Source: an uncultured Blautia sp. (lineage in GTDB: Bacteria; Bacillota; Clostridia; Lachnospirales; Lachnospiraceae). Taken from it: a DNA stretch of 52,643 nt. The stretch's first letter is position 1. Every line of letters begins with the position of its first letter. The notes under the pieces were generated by a model. That model did no database searches. It was given only the letters and a program-made list of their open reading frames with translations, and was not told where the DNA came from. This document shows positions 45,035-52,643 of this stretch, piece by piece. The stretch spans positions 1 to 52,643 of the forward strand of contig CAMNTH010000023.1 of NCBI GenBank assembly GCA_946557785.1, in the 5' to 3' direction. Made by a program: the position numbers and the translations under genes.

Positions 45035-45069
45035 CTGCTTCCCCTTATTTCATTCATTTATCAATTGCT

Positions 45070-46239
45070 TCAGTTATTCAATAGCTTCAGGTTCTCTCCA
45101 ATCAGCTCCATCCTCTGTTTCACACAGTCAGAAGAACGAAGAGGATCCTTTGGCGTATGGAAAAGATATTCCTCAAGTTTATCCACAGTTGTAGTCGCCA
45201 CATGCATTCTTGTATCACAGGAAGCATAGTAGATGTAAACATCTCCATTTTCTCTTGCAATAGCTCCGTTGGTAAAAACCACATTGGACACATCTCCTAC
45301 CCGCTCTTTTCCAAAGGGAACCAGAAAAACGCCGGAGGGCTCTGCAATCACCTTTGAGGGATCCGCAAGGTCTGTTCCAAATACATACAGTACATACCGC
45401 AGTCCTGCCGCAGTATTTCTTACTCCATGGGCAATATGGATCCAGCATTTGCTGCCTTTTATCGGCACAGCCCCTGCCCCATTTTTGGATTCTGTAAGAG
45501 TGTGGTAGATTCGTTTGCTGATGATCTTTTCTTCATCAATCACTGCATGTGTAATATCCCCGCATAGCCCGAATCCAATCCCTCCGCCGCTTCCAGTCTC
45601 AATAAAGCCATCCATGGGGCGAGTATAAAAAGCATATTTTCCATCTACAAATTCCGGATGGAGAACCACATTTCTCTGCTGGGGAGAGTGAAGGGTCTTT
45701 AAATTATCCAGGCGTTCCCAGGTCTTCAGATCCTTTGTGCGTACAATTCCTGCCTGAGCCACTGCAGCAGACAGATCCGGATTCTCCATATCCTTGCTTT
45801 CGGAACAAAAAACGCCGTAAATCCACCCATCCTCATGCTTTGTCAGACGCATATCATAAACATTGGTTTCCTCCAGACAGGTATCCGGCAGGACTACCGG
45901 ATAATCCCAGAAATGAAAACCTTCAATACCGTTGTCGCTTTCCGCTACTGCAAAAAAGGATTTTCTGTCATTTCCCTCAACTCTTGCCGCCAGATAAAAC
46001 TTTCCATTAAGTTCAATAGCCCCGGAATTCATCACTGCATTGATTCCCAGGCGCTCCATAAAATAAGGATTCGTCTCTTCATTTAAATCAAATCTCCAGC
46101 ACACAGGTGCATGGTCCCTGGTCAGAACCGGATCCTCATAGCGCTCATAAATTCCATTATAAAAATCTGTTTTCCTGTTTTTCCTGGCAATCAAAGCCTC
46201 TAATTTCTGCTGTTCCACATAGTATTGTTTATGTATCAC
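45070..46239 (-). CDS. GH130_1-type mannosylglucose phosphorylase
   Basis: This 389-residue GH130 enzyme should split 4-O-beta-D-mannosyl-D-glucose with phosphate into mannose 1-phosphate and glucose. Family features include [13 protein letters not shown], the catalytic Asp in [13 protein letters not shown] and [17 protein letters not shown]. The length matches subfamily 1 and not the shorter subfamily 2 member at 47429-48454. The start is a GTG at 46239 that overlaps the epimerase stop (GTGA), with AGGAGG eight bases before it. An ATG further upstream would create a 64-base overlap and lacks support. Product and substrate follow from the epimerase next door. Confidence 0.88.
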   Translation of the reverse strand: MIHKQYYVEQQKLEALIARKNRKTDFYNGIYERYEDPVLTRDHAPVCWRFDLNEETNPYFMERLGINAVMNSGAIELNGKFYLAARVEGNDRKSFFAVAESDNGIEGFHFWDYPVVLPDTCLEETNVYDMRLTKHEDGWIYGVFCSESKDMENPDLSAAVAQAGIVRTKDLKTWERLDNLKTLHSPQQRNVVLHPEFVDGKYAFYTRPMDGFIETGSGGGIGFGLCGDITHAVIDEEKIISKRIYHTLTESKNGAGAVPIKGSKCWIHIAHGVRNTAAGLRYVLYVFGTDLADPSKVIAEPSGVFLVPFGKERVGDVSNVVFTNGAIARENGDVYIYYASCDTRMHVATTTVDKLEEYLFHTPKDPLRSSDCVKQRMELIGENLKLLNN

Positions 46240-47408
46240 TGCCCTAACCTCCTGATTACTTCCATACACATGCGCCCATTGTGATAAGGGCACTTCCATG
46301 GCTCTACAATTGGTTTCTCTATAGGTCTGCTTTCACTGTCCACACACCAGAACCATTCGGAGCCTTCTCTTTTATCAATCACATATTCACAGATGTATTT
46401 CCACAAATCCTGTGCCGCCTTAAGATAGCATTCCCTGCCAGGGTCTTTCTGATAGCCATTTACAAAACCTACGATGGCTTCTGCCTGCACCCACCATACC
46501 CTCGTGGTATCCGCCACGCCATTTTCCGCTTCATTTAATAAAGAATGGTTTCTATAGGCAAGGTTGTAAATATTTTCTGTAATGGTTCGGGTAATAGGAG
46601 AAATTTTAGCCGTATAATCCGGATCATCAAGAACCTCTAAAGCACGATCTATAAGCCATGCAGCCTCGATATCATGACCATAGGAATACAGGTCAATGAG
46701 CGTATTCCACTGTTTGTCAAAAAAGACCTCCTGCCTTCCAAGCACTGGATTATAAACCTTATGAGCCACAAGATCCAGCATATAGCGCAGCCTGTCGGCC
46801 ACTGCTTCTTCCCCGCCTGCTCTGTACAGCTCCGTATAAGCCTCCAGCACATGGAGAAGGGTATTCATGGTTTTTTCTGCCAGTATGCCGTTTTCAGAAA
46901 GCTTATCATTTTCTTCCGGGGCAAATGTCCTGGTGAATGCCTCCAGATAACCAAATTCATCCCTGCACTTTTCTTCTATTAAATGCTGCAGTTCATAAGC
47001 CAGCTCAAGCGCCTCCTCATCACTGCAAGCATTATAGTAAGAAGATAATGCATAAATAGCAAAAGCCTGATTGTAGGTATGCTTTGTGTCGTCCAGAGCC
47101 TTTCCGTCATAGGTCACAGACCAGTAAATACCGCCGTATTCCTTATCCAGACAGTGTTCCTTCAGAAACCTATATGCATGATGCGCATTTTTAAGGAGTC
47201 CCTCTTCTCCAAGGCACAGGTAGGCATTGGAAAAGAACCAGAGAATCCGGCTGTTCAAAATACAGCCCTTTTCATATTTTCGGTCTACAGCCAGATCATA
47301 TCCCATATATCCGTAATAGCCGCCGTATTCTTCATCCAAAAGTCTCTCCCAGAAGGGAATCAGCTTATGTGCCAAATGATCTTTGATTTCTTTTACAAAT
47401 GCCTTCAT
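46236..47408 (-). CDS. mannobiose/cellobiose 2-epimerase
   Basis: This 390-residue (alpha/alpha)6-barrel enzyme is of the N-acylglucosamine 2-epimerase family. The cellobiose 2-epimerase pattern is present: [26 protein letters not shown] (active-site His), [14 protein letters not shown] and the final [12 protein letters not shown] (second His). It converts the reducing-end mannose of beta-1,4-mannobiose to glucose. The product mannosylglucose is what the GH130_1 enzyme, encoded with a four-base overlap, cleaves. The pair is the known Ruminococcus albus/Bacteroides pathway. Confidence 0.9.
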   Translation of the reverse strand: MKAFVKEIKDHLAHKLIPFWERLLDEEYGGYYGYMGYDLAVDRKYEKGCILNSRILWFFSNAYLCLGEEGLLKNAHHAYRFLKEHCLDKEYGGIYWSVTYDGKALDDTKHTYNQAFAIYALSSYYNACSDEEALELAYELQHLIEEKCRDEFGYLEAFTRTFAPEENDKLSENGILAEKTMNTLLHVLEAYTELYRAGGEEAVADRLRYMLDLVAHKVYNPVLGRQEVFFDKQWNTLIDLYSYGHDIEAAWLIDRALEVLDDPDYTAKISPITRTITENIYNLAYRNHSLLNEAENGVADTTRVWWVQAEAIVGFVNGYQKDPGRECYLKAAQDLWKYICEYVIDKREGSEWFWCVDSESRPIEKPIVEPWKCPYHNGRMCMEVIRRLGQ

Positions 47409-47428
47409 AATTTTATTCCTTTAACCTT

Positions 47429-48454
47429 TTATCGTTTTCCAATTTCCTGGTCAGCAGCCCTTACAACACTGTGTTCCTTAACGTAGGCAATAATCTCATC
47501 TGCCTTTGTAAAAGCAAGACCAACATAAGTATCTGCTGCGCCATAATAAATGGCAATCTTCCCACTTTCTGCATCGCAGATCGTAGCACAGGGGAAGGTT
47601 ACATTGGGCACAAACCCCCTTTCTTCATACCATTCCTCCGGAGTGAGAAGGAAATTTTCGCAGCGGTATTTTACAATGGAGGGATTATCAATATCCAGAA
47701 TGGCGCCGCCGATGCTGTACACATATCCGTTGCAGGTTCCGCAAACGCCATGGTAGAACAAAAGCCACCCTTCGCTTGTTTCAATAGGGGCTGCTCCTCC
47801 GCCAATCTTTAAGGATTCCCACCATTCCTCGCTTTTCCCCATTACATGGCGGTGTTTTCCCCAATAAACCAGATCCGGGCTTTCGGAAACAAAGATATCT
47901 CCAAAGGGGGTATGTCCGCTGTCGCTTGGACGGGACAGCATCATGAAGTTCCCATTAATTTTCCGCGGAAACAGCACTGCGTTCCTGTTAAAAGGAAGGA
48001 ATGGATTCTCAAGCCTTACAAATGTTTTGAAATCCTTTGTCTTCGCCATTCCAATGGATGCACCGTAAAAATCTTGGCACCAGATCACATAATAGGTATC
48101 TTCTACCTTTACCAGTCTTGGGTCATAGGCATAAACCGGCATAAATTCCTTGCCTTCTTCATCCACAAACTGAATTTTTTCTTCATCGAAATCCCAATGG
48201 ATTGCGTCCTTGCTTCTGCCAAGATAAATATACGGAATGCCATTTGTCTGCTCCCCGCGGAATACGCCGATAAATCCTTCTCCGTAGGGAATTACTGCGC
48301 TGTTGAAGATTCTTGCAACCTCTTTGGCGGGATTTCTTCCAATTATAGGATTTTCACTGTAGCGCCATACAGGTGCATGGTTTAATTCCCCCGGGCAGTC
48401 CTGCCACGGAATATTTGGAACTGCCGGGCCTAAAATTTTCATCTCGCTCATCAT
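47429..48454 (-). CDS. GH130_2-type beta-1,4-manno-oligosaccharide phosphorylase
   Basis: This 341-residue GH130 enzyme is expected to shorten beta-1,4-manno-oligosaccharides from the non-reducing end, giving mannose 1-phosphate. Motifs include WRYSENPIIGRNP, FNSAVIPYGEGFIGVFR, the catalytic Asp in VYAYDPRLVKVEDTYY, and LFYHGVCGTCNGYVYSIG. Length and pattern match subfamily 2 (RaMP2/RiMOP type). GAGG precedes the first ATG by six bases; the start could also be the next ATG. It follows the permease genes and precedes the epimerase gene. Confidence 0.87.
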   Translation of the reverse strand: MMSEMKILGPAVPNIPWQDCPGELNHAPVWRYSENPIIGRNPAKEVARIFNSAVIPYGEGFIGVFRGEQTNGIPYIYLGRSKDAIHWDFDEEKIQFVDEEGKEFMPVYAYDPRLVKVEDTYYVIWCQDFYGASIGMAKTKDFKTFVRLENPFLPFNRNAVLFPRKINGNFMMLSRPSDSGHTPFGDIFVSESPDLVYWGKHRHVMGKSEEWWESLKIGGGAAPIETSEGWLLFYHGVCGTCNGYVYSIGGAILDIDNPSIVKYRCENFLLTPEEWYEERGFVPNVTFPCATICDAESGKIAIYYGAADTYVGLAFTKADEIIAYVKEHSVVRAADQEIGKR

Positions 48455-48492
48455 TACTTACCTCGTATTTTCTAAAATTATAAAAAATATAA

Positions 48493-49347
48493 TCAGCCTT
48501 TTACCGCTCCCTGTGTCAAACCGCTGTAAATCTGCTTCTGGCAGGCGATAAATACAATCAACGCCGGAAGCATGGTAATAATAACCCCTGCACAGATGTA
48601 GTTATACTGATTGCCCAGAGGGCCGGTAAATTTAAATAAAGAAGTAGCTACAGTAACAAATTTATTCTTATCCTGAAGATAAAGGTTTGCAGTATAGTAT
48701 TCATTGTATACTCCAACACCCTTCAGAATCATAACTGTCACGATCGCAGGCTTCAATAAAGGAAGCAGAATGCGGAAAAATACACCGAAATAGGTGCATC
48801 CATCCATAATTGCAGATTCATCCAGCGCAACGGAAATATTCTCAAAGAACTGAATAAATATGTAAATGGAAATAACATCCGTGCCCATCATCAAAATCAT
48901 ATAACCTGGCAGGCTGTTGATCAGATGAAGTGAATACATAATCTGGTAAACGGATACCTGCATTGCAATCCCCGGAAGCAGCGAAGCAAACAGGAATGCA
49001 TTTCTGATAAGGCCGTTCCCTGGGAATTTAAAGCGATTCAGTACATAAGCAAGCATTGCACCGGTCAGAATAGAGCCAAAGAGAACCACTACCATGATCA
49101 GTATGGAGTTTCGGAAGGCCAAGCCCATATTTGCCTGCTTAAATGCCTGAATAAAATTGTCAAAATACAGCCAGCTTGAGGGAAGCTGCATAACATTGGT
49201 ACTTGCATATTCTTCTTCTGTCTTAAAAGCAGTGATCACACAGCTTACCAGAGGAAGGACGGAGATAAATGCGCCTAAGATCAAAGTAAAATATTTAAAA
49301 ATATTCCATATGCCTCTTTTTACTTTTGCTTTCGTATTGATATTCAT
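48493..49347 (-). CDS. sugar ABC transporter permease, MalG type
   Basis: This 284-residue membrane protein has six predicted helices. The EAA loop DESAIMDGCTYFGVFFRILLPLLKP for ATPase contact is intact, and the end QKQIYSGLTQGAVKG is typical. The ATG overlaps the stop of the other permease (ATGA) with AGGAGG upstream. With its partner and the binding protein it would form a type I importer for manno-oligosaccharides. No ATPase gene is present; as in many Firmicutes, a shared MsmK-type ATPase is probably encoded elsewhere. Confidence 0.92.
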   Translation of the reverse strand: MNINTKAKVKRGIWNIFKYFTLILGAFISVLPLVSCVITAFKTEEEYASTNVMQLPSSWLYFDNFIQAFKQANMGLAFRNSILIMVVVLFGSILTGAMLAYVLNRFKFPGNGLIRNAFLFASLLPGIAMQVSVYQIMYSLHLINSLPGYMILMMGTDVISIYIFIQFFENISVALDESAIMDGCTYFGVFFRILLPLLKPAIVTVMILKGVGVYNEYYTANLYLQDKNKFVTVATSLFKFTGPLGNQYNYICAGVIITMLPALIVFIACQKQIYSGLTQGAVKG

Positions 49348-50315
49348 GCCTGCTCCCTCCTTGCTTTTTCCCGCTTCCTTCTTGTACGGATCGCTTCTTC
49401 CTCTCCATCACCGAAGAAATATTTAAAGCCCAGCTTCTGAGCAGCTGTTGCCAGCAATATGATCAAAAGAAGCACGATCGCCATTGCGGATGCAAGTCCT
49501 ACCTTCTGGTTTTCATGTGCCAGTTTGTTCATAATAACAAAGTATGTTGAAGTTCCGAAGCTTCCGCCTGTAATAACATATGGCGGCTCGAATACGCTCA
49601 GCGAACCTGTAATAGAGAGGATCATATTCAATACGATAATCGTCTTGATACTTGGAAAAATAATATAACGGAATTTATGCCAGCCCGTAGCTCCGTCAAT
49701 GGCTGCCGCCTCATACAGGGAACTATCCACAGACATGATCGCACCGATAAACAATACCATATTCTGCCCCATATAGCGCCAGATCGAGGATGCTGCCAGA
49801 GATGCATTATTAATACTGCTGTCACGTAGCCAGTAAGGAAGATTATCCAGTTCAAATCCAATCCACTGCAGTACCGTATCCAGTACAAAACCTCTTGTAT
49901 AGAAGAATTTGAACACAAAGCCTACTGCAATACCGCAAACCAAAAATGGGAAAAACATCAAGCCCTTGAATATACCGCCGCCCTTTACCTTAAAGCTTAA
50001 GACAGAAGCAAAATAGAGCGCCAGCCCCAGCTGGATAAAAGATGCTACAATATAATATCCGCAAAGAGCTAAGGCACGGAAGCAATCATCACGCTTAAAC
50101 ACATTAATATAGTTTTCAAAACCCACAAATTCTCTGCTGCCAATATATTTCATATCATAAAAACTGAACTGAAACATTTTAAAAAAGGGAATATAAGTAA
50201 ATACTAAAAGCAAAAGTAAAGGAAAGAACATAAAGGTTACAATGCAAAGTCTCTTATTTACTTTTCCGCTGCTGATCCACTTGACAAAACAATTTCTCTT
50301 TCTTGTCTCTCCCAT
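49344..50315 (-). CDS. sugar ABC transporter permease, MalF type
   Basis: This 323-residue membrane protein has an N-terminal basic segment and about six helices. The EAA loop lies in YEAAAIDGATGWHKFRYIIF. The C-terminus ends in a very basic tail (RTRRKREKARREQA). The frame allows a TTG at 50318, but the ATG at 50315 has GGAGG seven bases before it. It is separated from the binding-protein gene by 73 bases that hold a strong hairpin, a usual way to make more binding protein than permease. Confidence 0.92.
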   Translation of the reverse strand: MGETRKRNCFVKWISSGKVNKRLCIVTFMFFPLLLLLVFTYIPFFKMFQFSFYDMKYIGSREFVGFENYINVFKRDDCFRALALCGYYIVASFIQLGLALYFASVLSFKVKGGGIFKGLMFFPFLVCGIAVGFVFKFFYTRGFVLDTVLQWIGFELDNLPYWLRDSSINNASLAASSIWRYMGQNMVLFIGAIMSVDSSLYEAAAIDGATGWHKFRYIIFPSIKTIIVLNMILSITGSLSVFEPPYVITGGSFGTSTYFVIMNKLAHENQKVGLASAMAIVLLLIILLATAAQKLGFKYFFGDGEEEAIRTRRKREKARREQA

Positions 50316-50345
50316 CAAGAAACCTCCTTCTTTCTTTCAAATAAA

Positions 50346-50373
50346 ATTGGAACCGGTATCTGCCGGTTCCAAT
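50346..50373 (-). terminator. hairpin between binding-protein and permease genes
   Basis: ATTGGAACCGG and CCGGTTCCAAT form a perfect 11-bp stem with a six-base loop; TTTTATTT follows on the minus strand. It probably acts as a partial terminator or mRNA stabiliser that favours the binding-protein transcript. Confidence 0.8.
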
Positions 50374-50388
50374 CATGCATCCGGTTTC

Positions 50389-51720
50389 TTATTTTATACC
50401 TGCATTTTCCTGTGCTGCCGTCCAGCGCTCATTCCAGTCCGCCATAATATCATCCAGGGATCTGCCGCCGCTGATCGCTTCTTCTACAATAAGAGATTTG
50501 TCATCCGGAGATACATTTAAACCGATTTCAGAATCATTATTAACATCTGTAAAAAGATTCTCTTCTCCTTCTTTTGCAGGATTATCAACTACCAGCTCAA
50601 TTCCGTCAAACGCCGCATAGATATCCGGGTATTCAGCTCCTACTACTGTAGGAATTCCGCCCTGATCAAATGCAAAGTTAGACTGTTCCATCAGGAACTT
50701 GATATAAAGCTTTGCAGCCAGCTTATTCTCATCAGAGCTGTTTGCATTAATTCCATAATTGTAGTCAGGGCCTGCTGTTGCATACTGTTTTCCGTCAACT
50801 GTAATGGGGAAAGTCATATATCCGATATCATCCGGATTCGGACCTGCTTCCTGCATCTGCGTTACTGCCCAGGAGCCAAGAACCATCGTTCCAATCTCAC
50901 CGCTGTTGATCATGCCTTTGCTGCCTTCCCAGTCTGTTGTTGTAGGATCATCCTCAGTTAATCCTCTTGCAACTGCTTCGTAAAGCACATAATAAACAGC
51001 GTACGGGCCTGTCATATCATCGTTCTTTGTAAATGGGTCATCTCCATGAACCAGACCGTCATTCATAAAGTCCGGATCACCAGTTGCAGAACCGCCGATA
51101 TAAGCATCCCAAGCGCTCATTGTCCAGCCTGCTGCAAAGTTGGTATACATCGGAATGGCACTTGTATTGTCTTTAATTACCTGAAGAGCATCCAGGAATT
51201 CATCCGGTGTTTTTGGAAGCTCTGTAATGCCTGCTTCATCAAATACTTTCTTATTATATACAATACCCTGTGCATTTCCTACAGAGGGAAGTCCATAAGT
51301 AATCCCTTCATATGTAAAATTATTCAGCATTGTATACTTTTCTTCCAGGACTGTTTTTTCACCAAAAGGTTCAAAATAAGAAGGAAGCTCGTCTTTATCA
51401 ATTGCCGTTGGGATCATTGCGATATCACCCCAGTCCCCTGTAGACATACGTGTCATAATATCGTCTGCATAATTGGTAATTCCCTCGTAGGTAATGGTGA
51501 TGTTTGGATACATTTTCTGGAATTCGGCAATATAGTCGGCAAATACGGTATCCACCAGGTCGGTTCTGTGAGTCACGAATTTCAGGTCTGCTGTTAAGTC
51601 TGTGTAATCCTCGCCAAGAGTCACGTCAAGGATATTGGTGTCCTCTGCATTTACAGCCAGGGGCATTGACATTACCATTGTTGCTGCGATTCCCAAACTT
51701 AAGATTTTTTTCGCTTTCAT
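50389..51720 (-). CDS. sugar ABC transporter substrate-binding protein
   Basis: This 443-residue extracytoplasmic binding protein (family 1) starts with a signal peptide (MKAKKILSLGIAATM, then PLAVNA followed by EDT). No lipobox Cys is present, unlike most Gram-positive binding proteins, so it may be anchored by an uncleaved helix or be released. Typical family parts include YADDIMTRMSTGDWGDIAMI and PTVVGAEYPDIYAAF. The ATG at 51720 is chosen over 51726 because GGAGG is eight bases from the former and only two from the latter. As first gene of the mannan operon its ligand should be manno-oligosaccharides. Confidence 0.9.
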   Translation of the reverse strand: MKAKKILSLGIAATMVMSMPLAVNAEDTNILDVTLGEDYTDLTADLKFVTHRTDLVDTVFADYIAEFQKMYPNITITYEGITNYADDIMTRMSTGDWGDIAMIPTAIDKDELPSYFEPFGEKTVLEEKYTMLNNFTYEGITYGLPSVGNAQGIVYNKKVFDEAGITELPKTPDEFLDALQVIKDNTSAIPMYTNFAAGWTMSAWDAYIGGSATGDPDFMNDGLVHGDDPFTKNDDMTGPYAVYYVLYEAVARGLTEDDPTTTDWEGSKGMINSGEIGTMVLGSWAVTQMQEAGPNPDDIGYMTFPITVDGKQYATAGPDYNYGINANSSDENKLAAKLYIKFLMEQSNFAFDQGGIPTVVGAEYPDIYAAFDGIELVVDNPAKEGEENLFTDVNNDSEIGLNVSPDDKSLIVEEAISGGRSLDDIMADWNERWTAAQENAGIK

Positions 51721-51742
51721 TTTCATTTCCTCCGTTTCATTT

Positions 51743-51762
51743 TTAACTTATTTTTAAGTTAA
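51743..51762. promoter_or_regulatory. perfect 20-bp palindrome, operator-like
   Basis: TTAACTTA-TTTT-TAAGTTAA, with perfect 8-bp arms, starts five bases after the -10 and covers the expected transcription start of the mannan operon. A repressor bound there would block initiation. No regulator gene lies in the operon, so its partner is unknown. Confidence 0.6.
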
Positions 51763-51766
51763 TTTT

Positions 51767-51794
51767 ATTTTATCACATTTTTTTCATTTTTCAA
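51767..51794 (-). promoter_or_regulatory. extended -10 promoter of the mannan operon
   Basis: TTGAAA (51794-51789), a 16-base spacer ending in TGA, and TAAAAT (51772-51767), reading leftward, about 50 bases before the binding-protein start. Confidence 0.7.
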
Positions 51795-51940
51795 TATGTG
51801 TTTTGCATTCATGCACATTTTCGTCTGTTTTTATAATTACTTTTTCTATATTTTTGTATGTTTTGTTAGTTTTATTGATATTTTTAAATTAATTTTTGAT
51901 TTAATTATCTTTGTTTTTTTAATCAATATCAATACCAAAA

Positions 51941-52643
51941 GTGCAAAATAAAAGGGGCTATCGGGAAATAGATAGTTCTAAATTGGGGCAACAGAAAATT
52001 AACTTCAGTTTCTTTGAATTGTGTTTACCTGACGACGATCCAGTCTATACCCTGAAAAAAGTGATGGAGGAATTAGATTTTTCTGGCTTATTAGCCAATT
52101 GTTCAGATAAGGGAAGAACCGGGTACAACCCAATCATGATGTATGCTGTAGTCACTTACGCAAACATGCGCGGGATAAGGGCTGTTGACCGTATTGTGGA
52201 ATTATGCGGAAGAGATCTGGCTTTTATCTGGCTTACCAAAGGGCAGAAACCAAAGCGGGATGCTTTCTATGAATTTAAGAATAAAAAACTAACTGCTGAT
52301 GTATTGGATGAACTGAACTATCAGTTTCTTCGCCGTCTGTAAAAAGAAGGATTCCTCACGTTAAAATCTCTTTTTATTGATGGGACTAAAATCGAGGCTA
52401 ATATGAAAAACGGACAGTTAAAGGCTGCGTATAATGTTCAGATTGCAGTAGAGAATTATTTCATTGTCCATACCTATGTAAGCAATGACCGGACAGACTA
52501 CAATACACTGATTCCGGTGTTGGGGAAGCACAAAAACGCATTCGGGGAGATTTTGGAAGAAGTAACGGCAGACAGTGGCTATTGCAGTGAAAAGAATCTT
52601 CTGTATTTAAAGAAAAACAAAATATCCGGTTACATCAAACTGC
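51941..52643 (+). pseudogene. IS1182-like transposase, broken, runs off the edge
   Basis: From a GTG at 51941 the frame encodes the N-terminal domain of an IS1182/IS5-type transposase (LGQQKINFSFFELCLPDDDP, TGYNPIMMYAVVTYANMRGI, RDAFYEFKN). A TAA at 52340-52342 stops it after 133 residues. The same frame then continues with KEGFLTLKSLFIDGTKIEAN, joined directly to MKNGQLKAAYNVQIAVE. Intact relatives have a long middle segment between those two pieces, so an in-frame internal deletion is likely besides the nonsense change. The catalytic core fragment ADSGYCSEKN is still readable near the edge. The true end and the terminal repeats are not visible. Confidence 0.8.

Noticed and set aside
46240-46299. 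Upstream ATG for the GH130_1 gene
   Set aside because: It would add 20 residues unlike the family and overlap the epimerase by 64 bases. The GTG at 46239 has AGGAGG and a normal four-base overlap.
51795-51940. Possible small RNA or attachment site in the AT-rich gap
   Set aside because: Only low-complexity A/T sequence is visible, with no stable hairpin, T-tract terminator or clear terminal repeat. It probably holds the edge of the insertion element.

Overview
The window looks like chromosomal DNA of a gut-type Clostridia bacterium, most likely Lachnospiraceae. The basis is the gene families (HprK, DUF1846, a GntR regulator with a sugar-sensing domain, compact mannan-oligosaccharide genes), AGGAGG-type ribosome binding sites and hairpin plus T-tract terminators. 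Genus and species cannot be fixed by eye. No tRNA, rRNA, CRISPR array or riboswitch was recognised.

Region 1 (about 1-8.7 kb) is housekeeping. A leftward operon tsaE-tsaB-rimI-rnz-tsaD-ispD serves the tRNA t6A modification, tRNA 3' processing and isoprenoid synthesis. It starts from a promoter zone whose -10 element is shared with a rightward cyclophilin gene. An IMPACT/YigZ protein and a class A penicillin-binding protein follow.

Region 2 (8.7-16.3 kb) is a leftward alpha-mannoside cluster: an alpha-mannosidase (GH38) between two uroporphyrinogen-decarboxylase-like proteins. Upstream lie the remains of a sugar ABC transporter: a binding-protein signal peptide run into the tail of a permease, then a second permease with an internal gap. 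An operator-like palindrome, a promoter and a GntR regulator lie beside it. Region 3 (16.3-27.6 kb) holds a ROK sugar kinase, hprK, uvrC, ftsH, a DUF1846 protein, a sugar kinase/nucleotidyltransferase pair and a cysteine-rich DUF6062-like protein.

Region 4 (27.7-31.6 kb) holds a PhoR/PhoP-type two-component system and a Na+/phosphate cotransporter. Region 5 (31.7-39.6 kb) is a leftward operon that looks like a modified dlt (cell-surface acylation) system: response regulator, sensor kinase, DltA-like ligase, GNAT protein, carrier protein, MBOAT acyltransferase, SGNH/DltD-like protein, and greA at its end. The residue position that gives DltA its D-alanine selectivity is Ser here instead of Cys, and the GNAT is not part of the classical dlt set.

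Region 6 (39.8-51.8 kb) is a complete intracellular route for acetylated beta-manno-oligosaccharides. A binding protein and two permeases import them. CE2-like and CE17-like esterases would remove acetyl groups. A GH130_2-type phosphorylase shortens the chains, a 2-epimerase converts mannobiose to mannosylglucose, and a GH130_1-type phosphorylase cleaves that. A phosphohexomutase and a mannose-6-phosphate isomerase lead the products to fructose-6-phosphate. The isomerase carries an unusual C-terminal half of a ROK protein. Its promoter has an extended -10 and a perfect 20-bp palindrome. No mannanase or alpha-galactosidase is present, so polymer attack must be encoded elsewhere or done by other organisms. 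The right edge holds a broken IS1182-like transposase gene.
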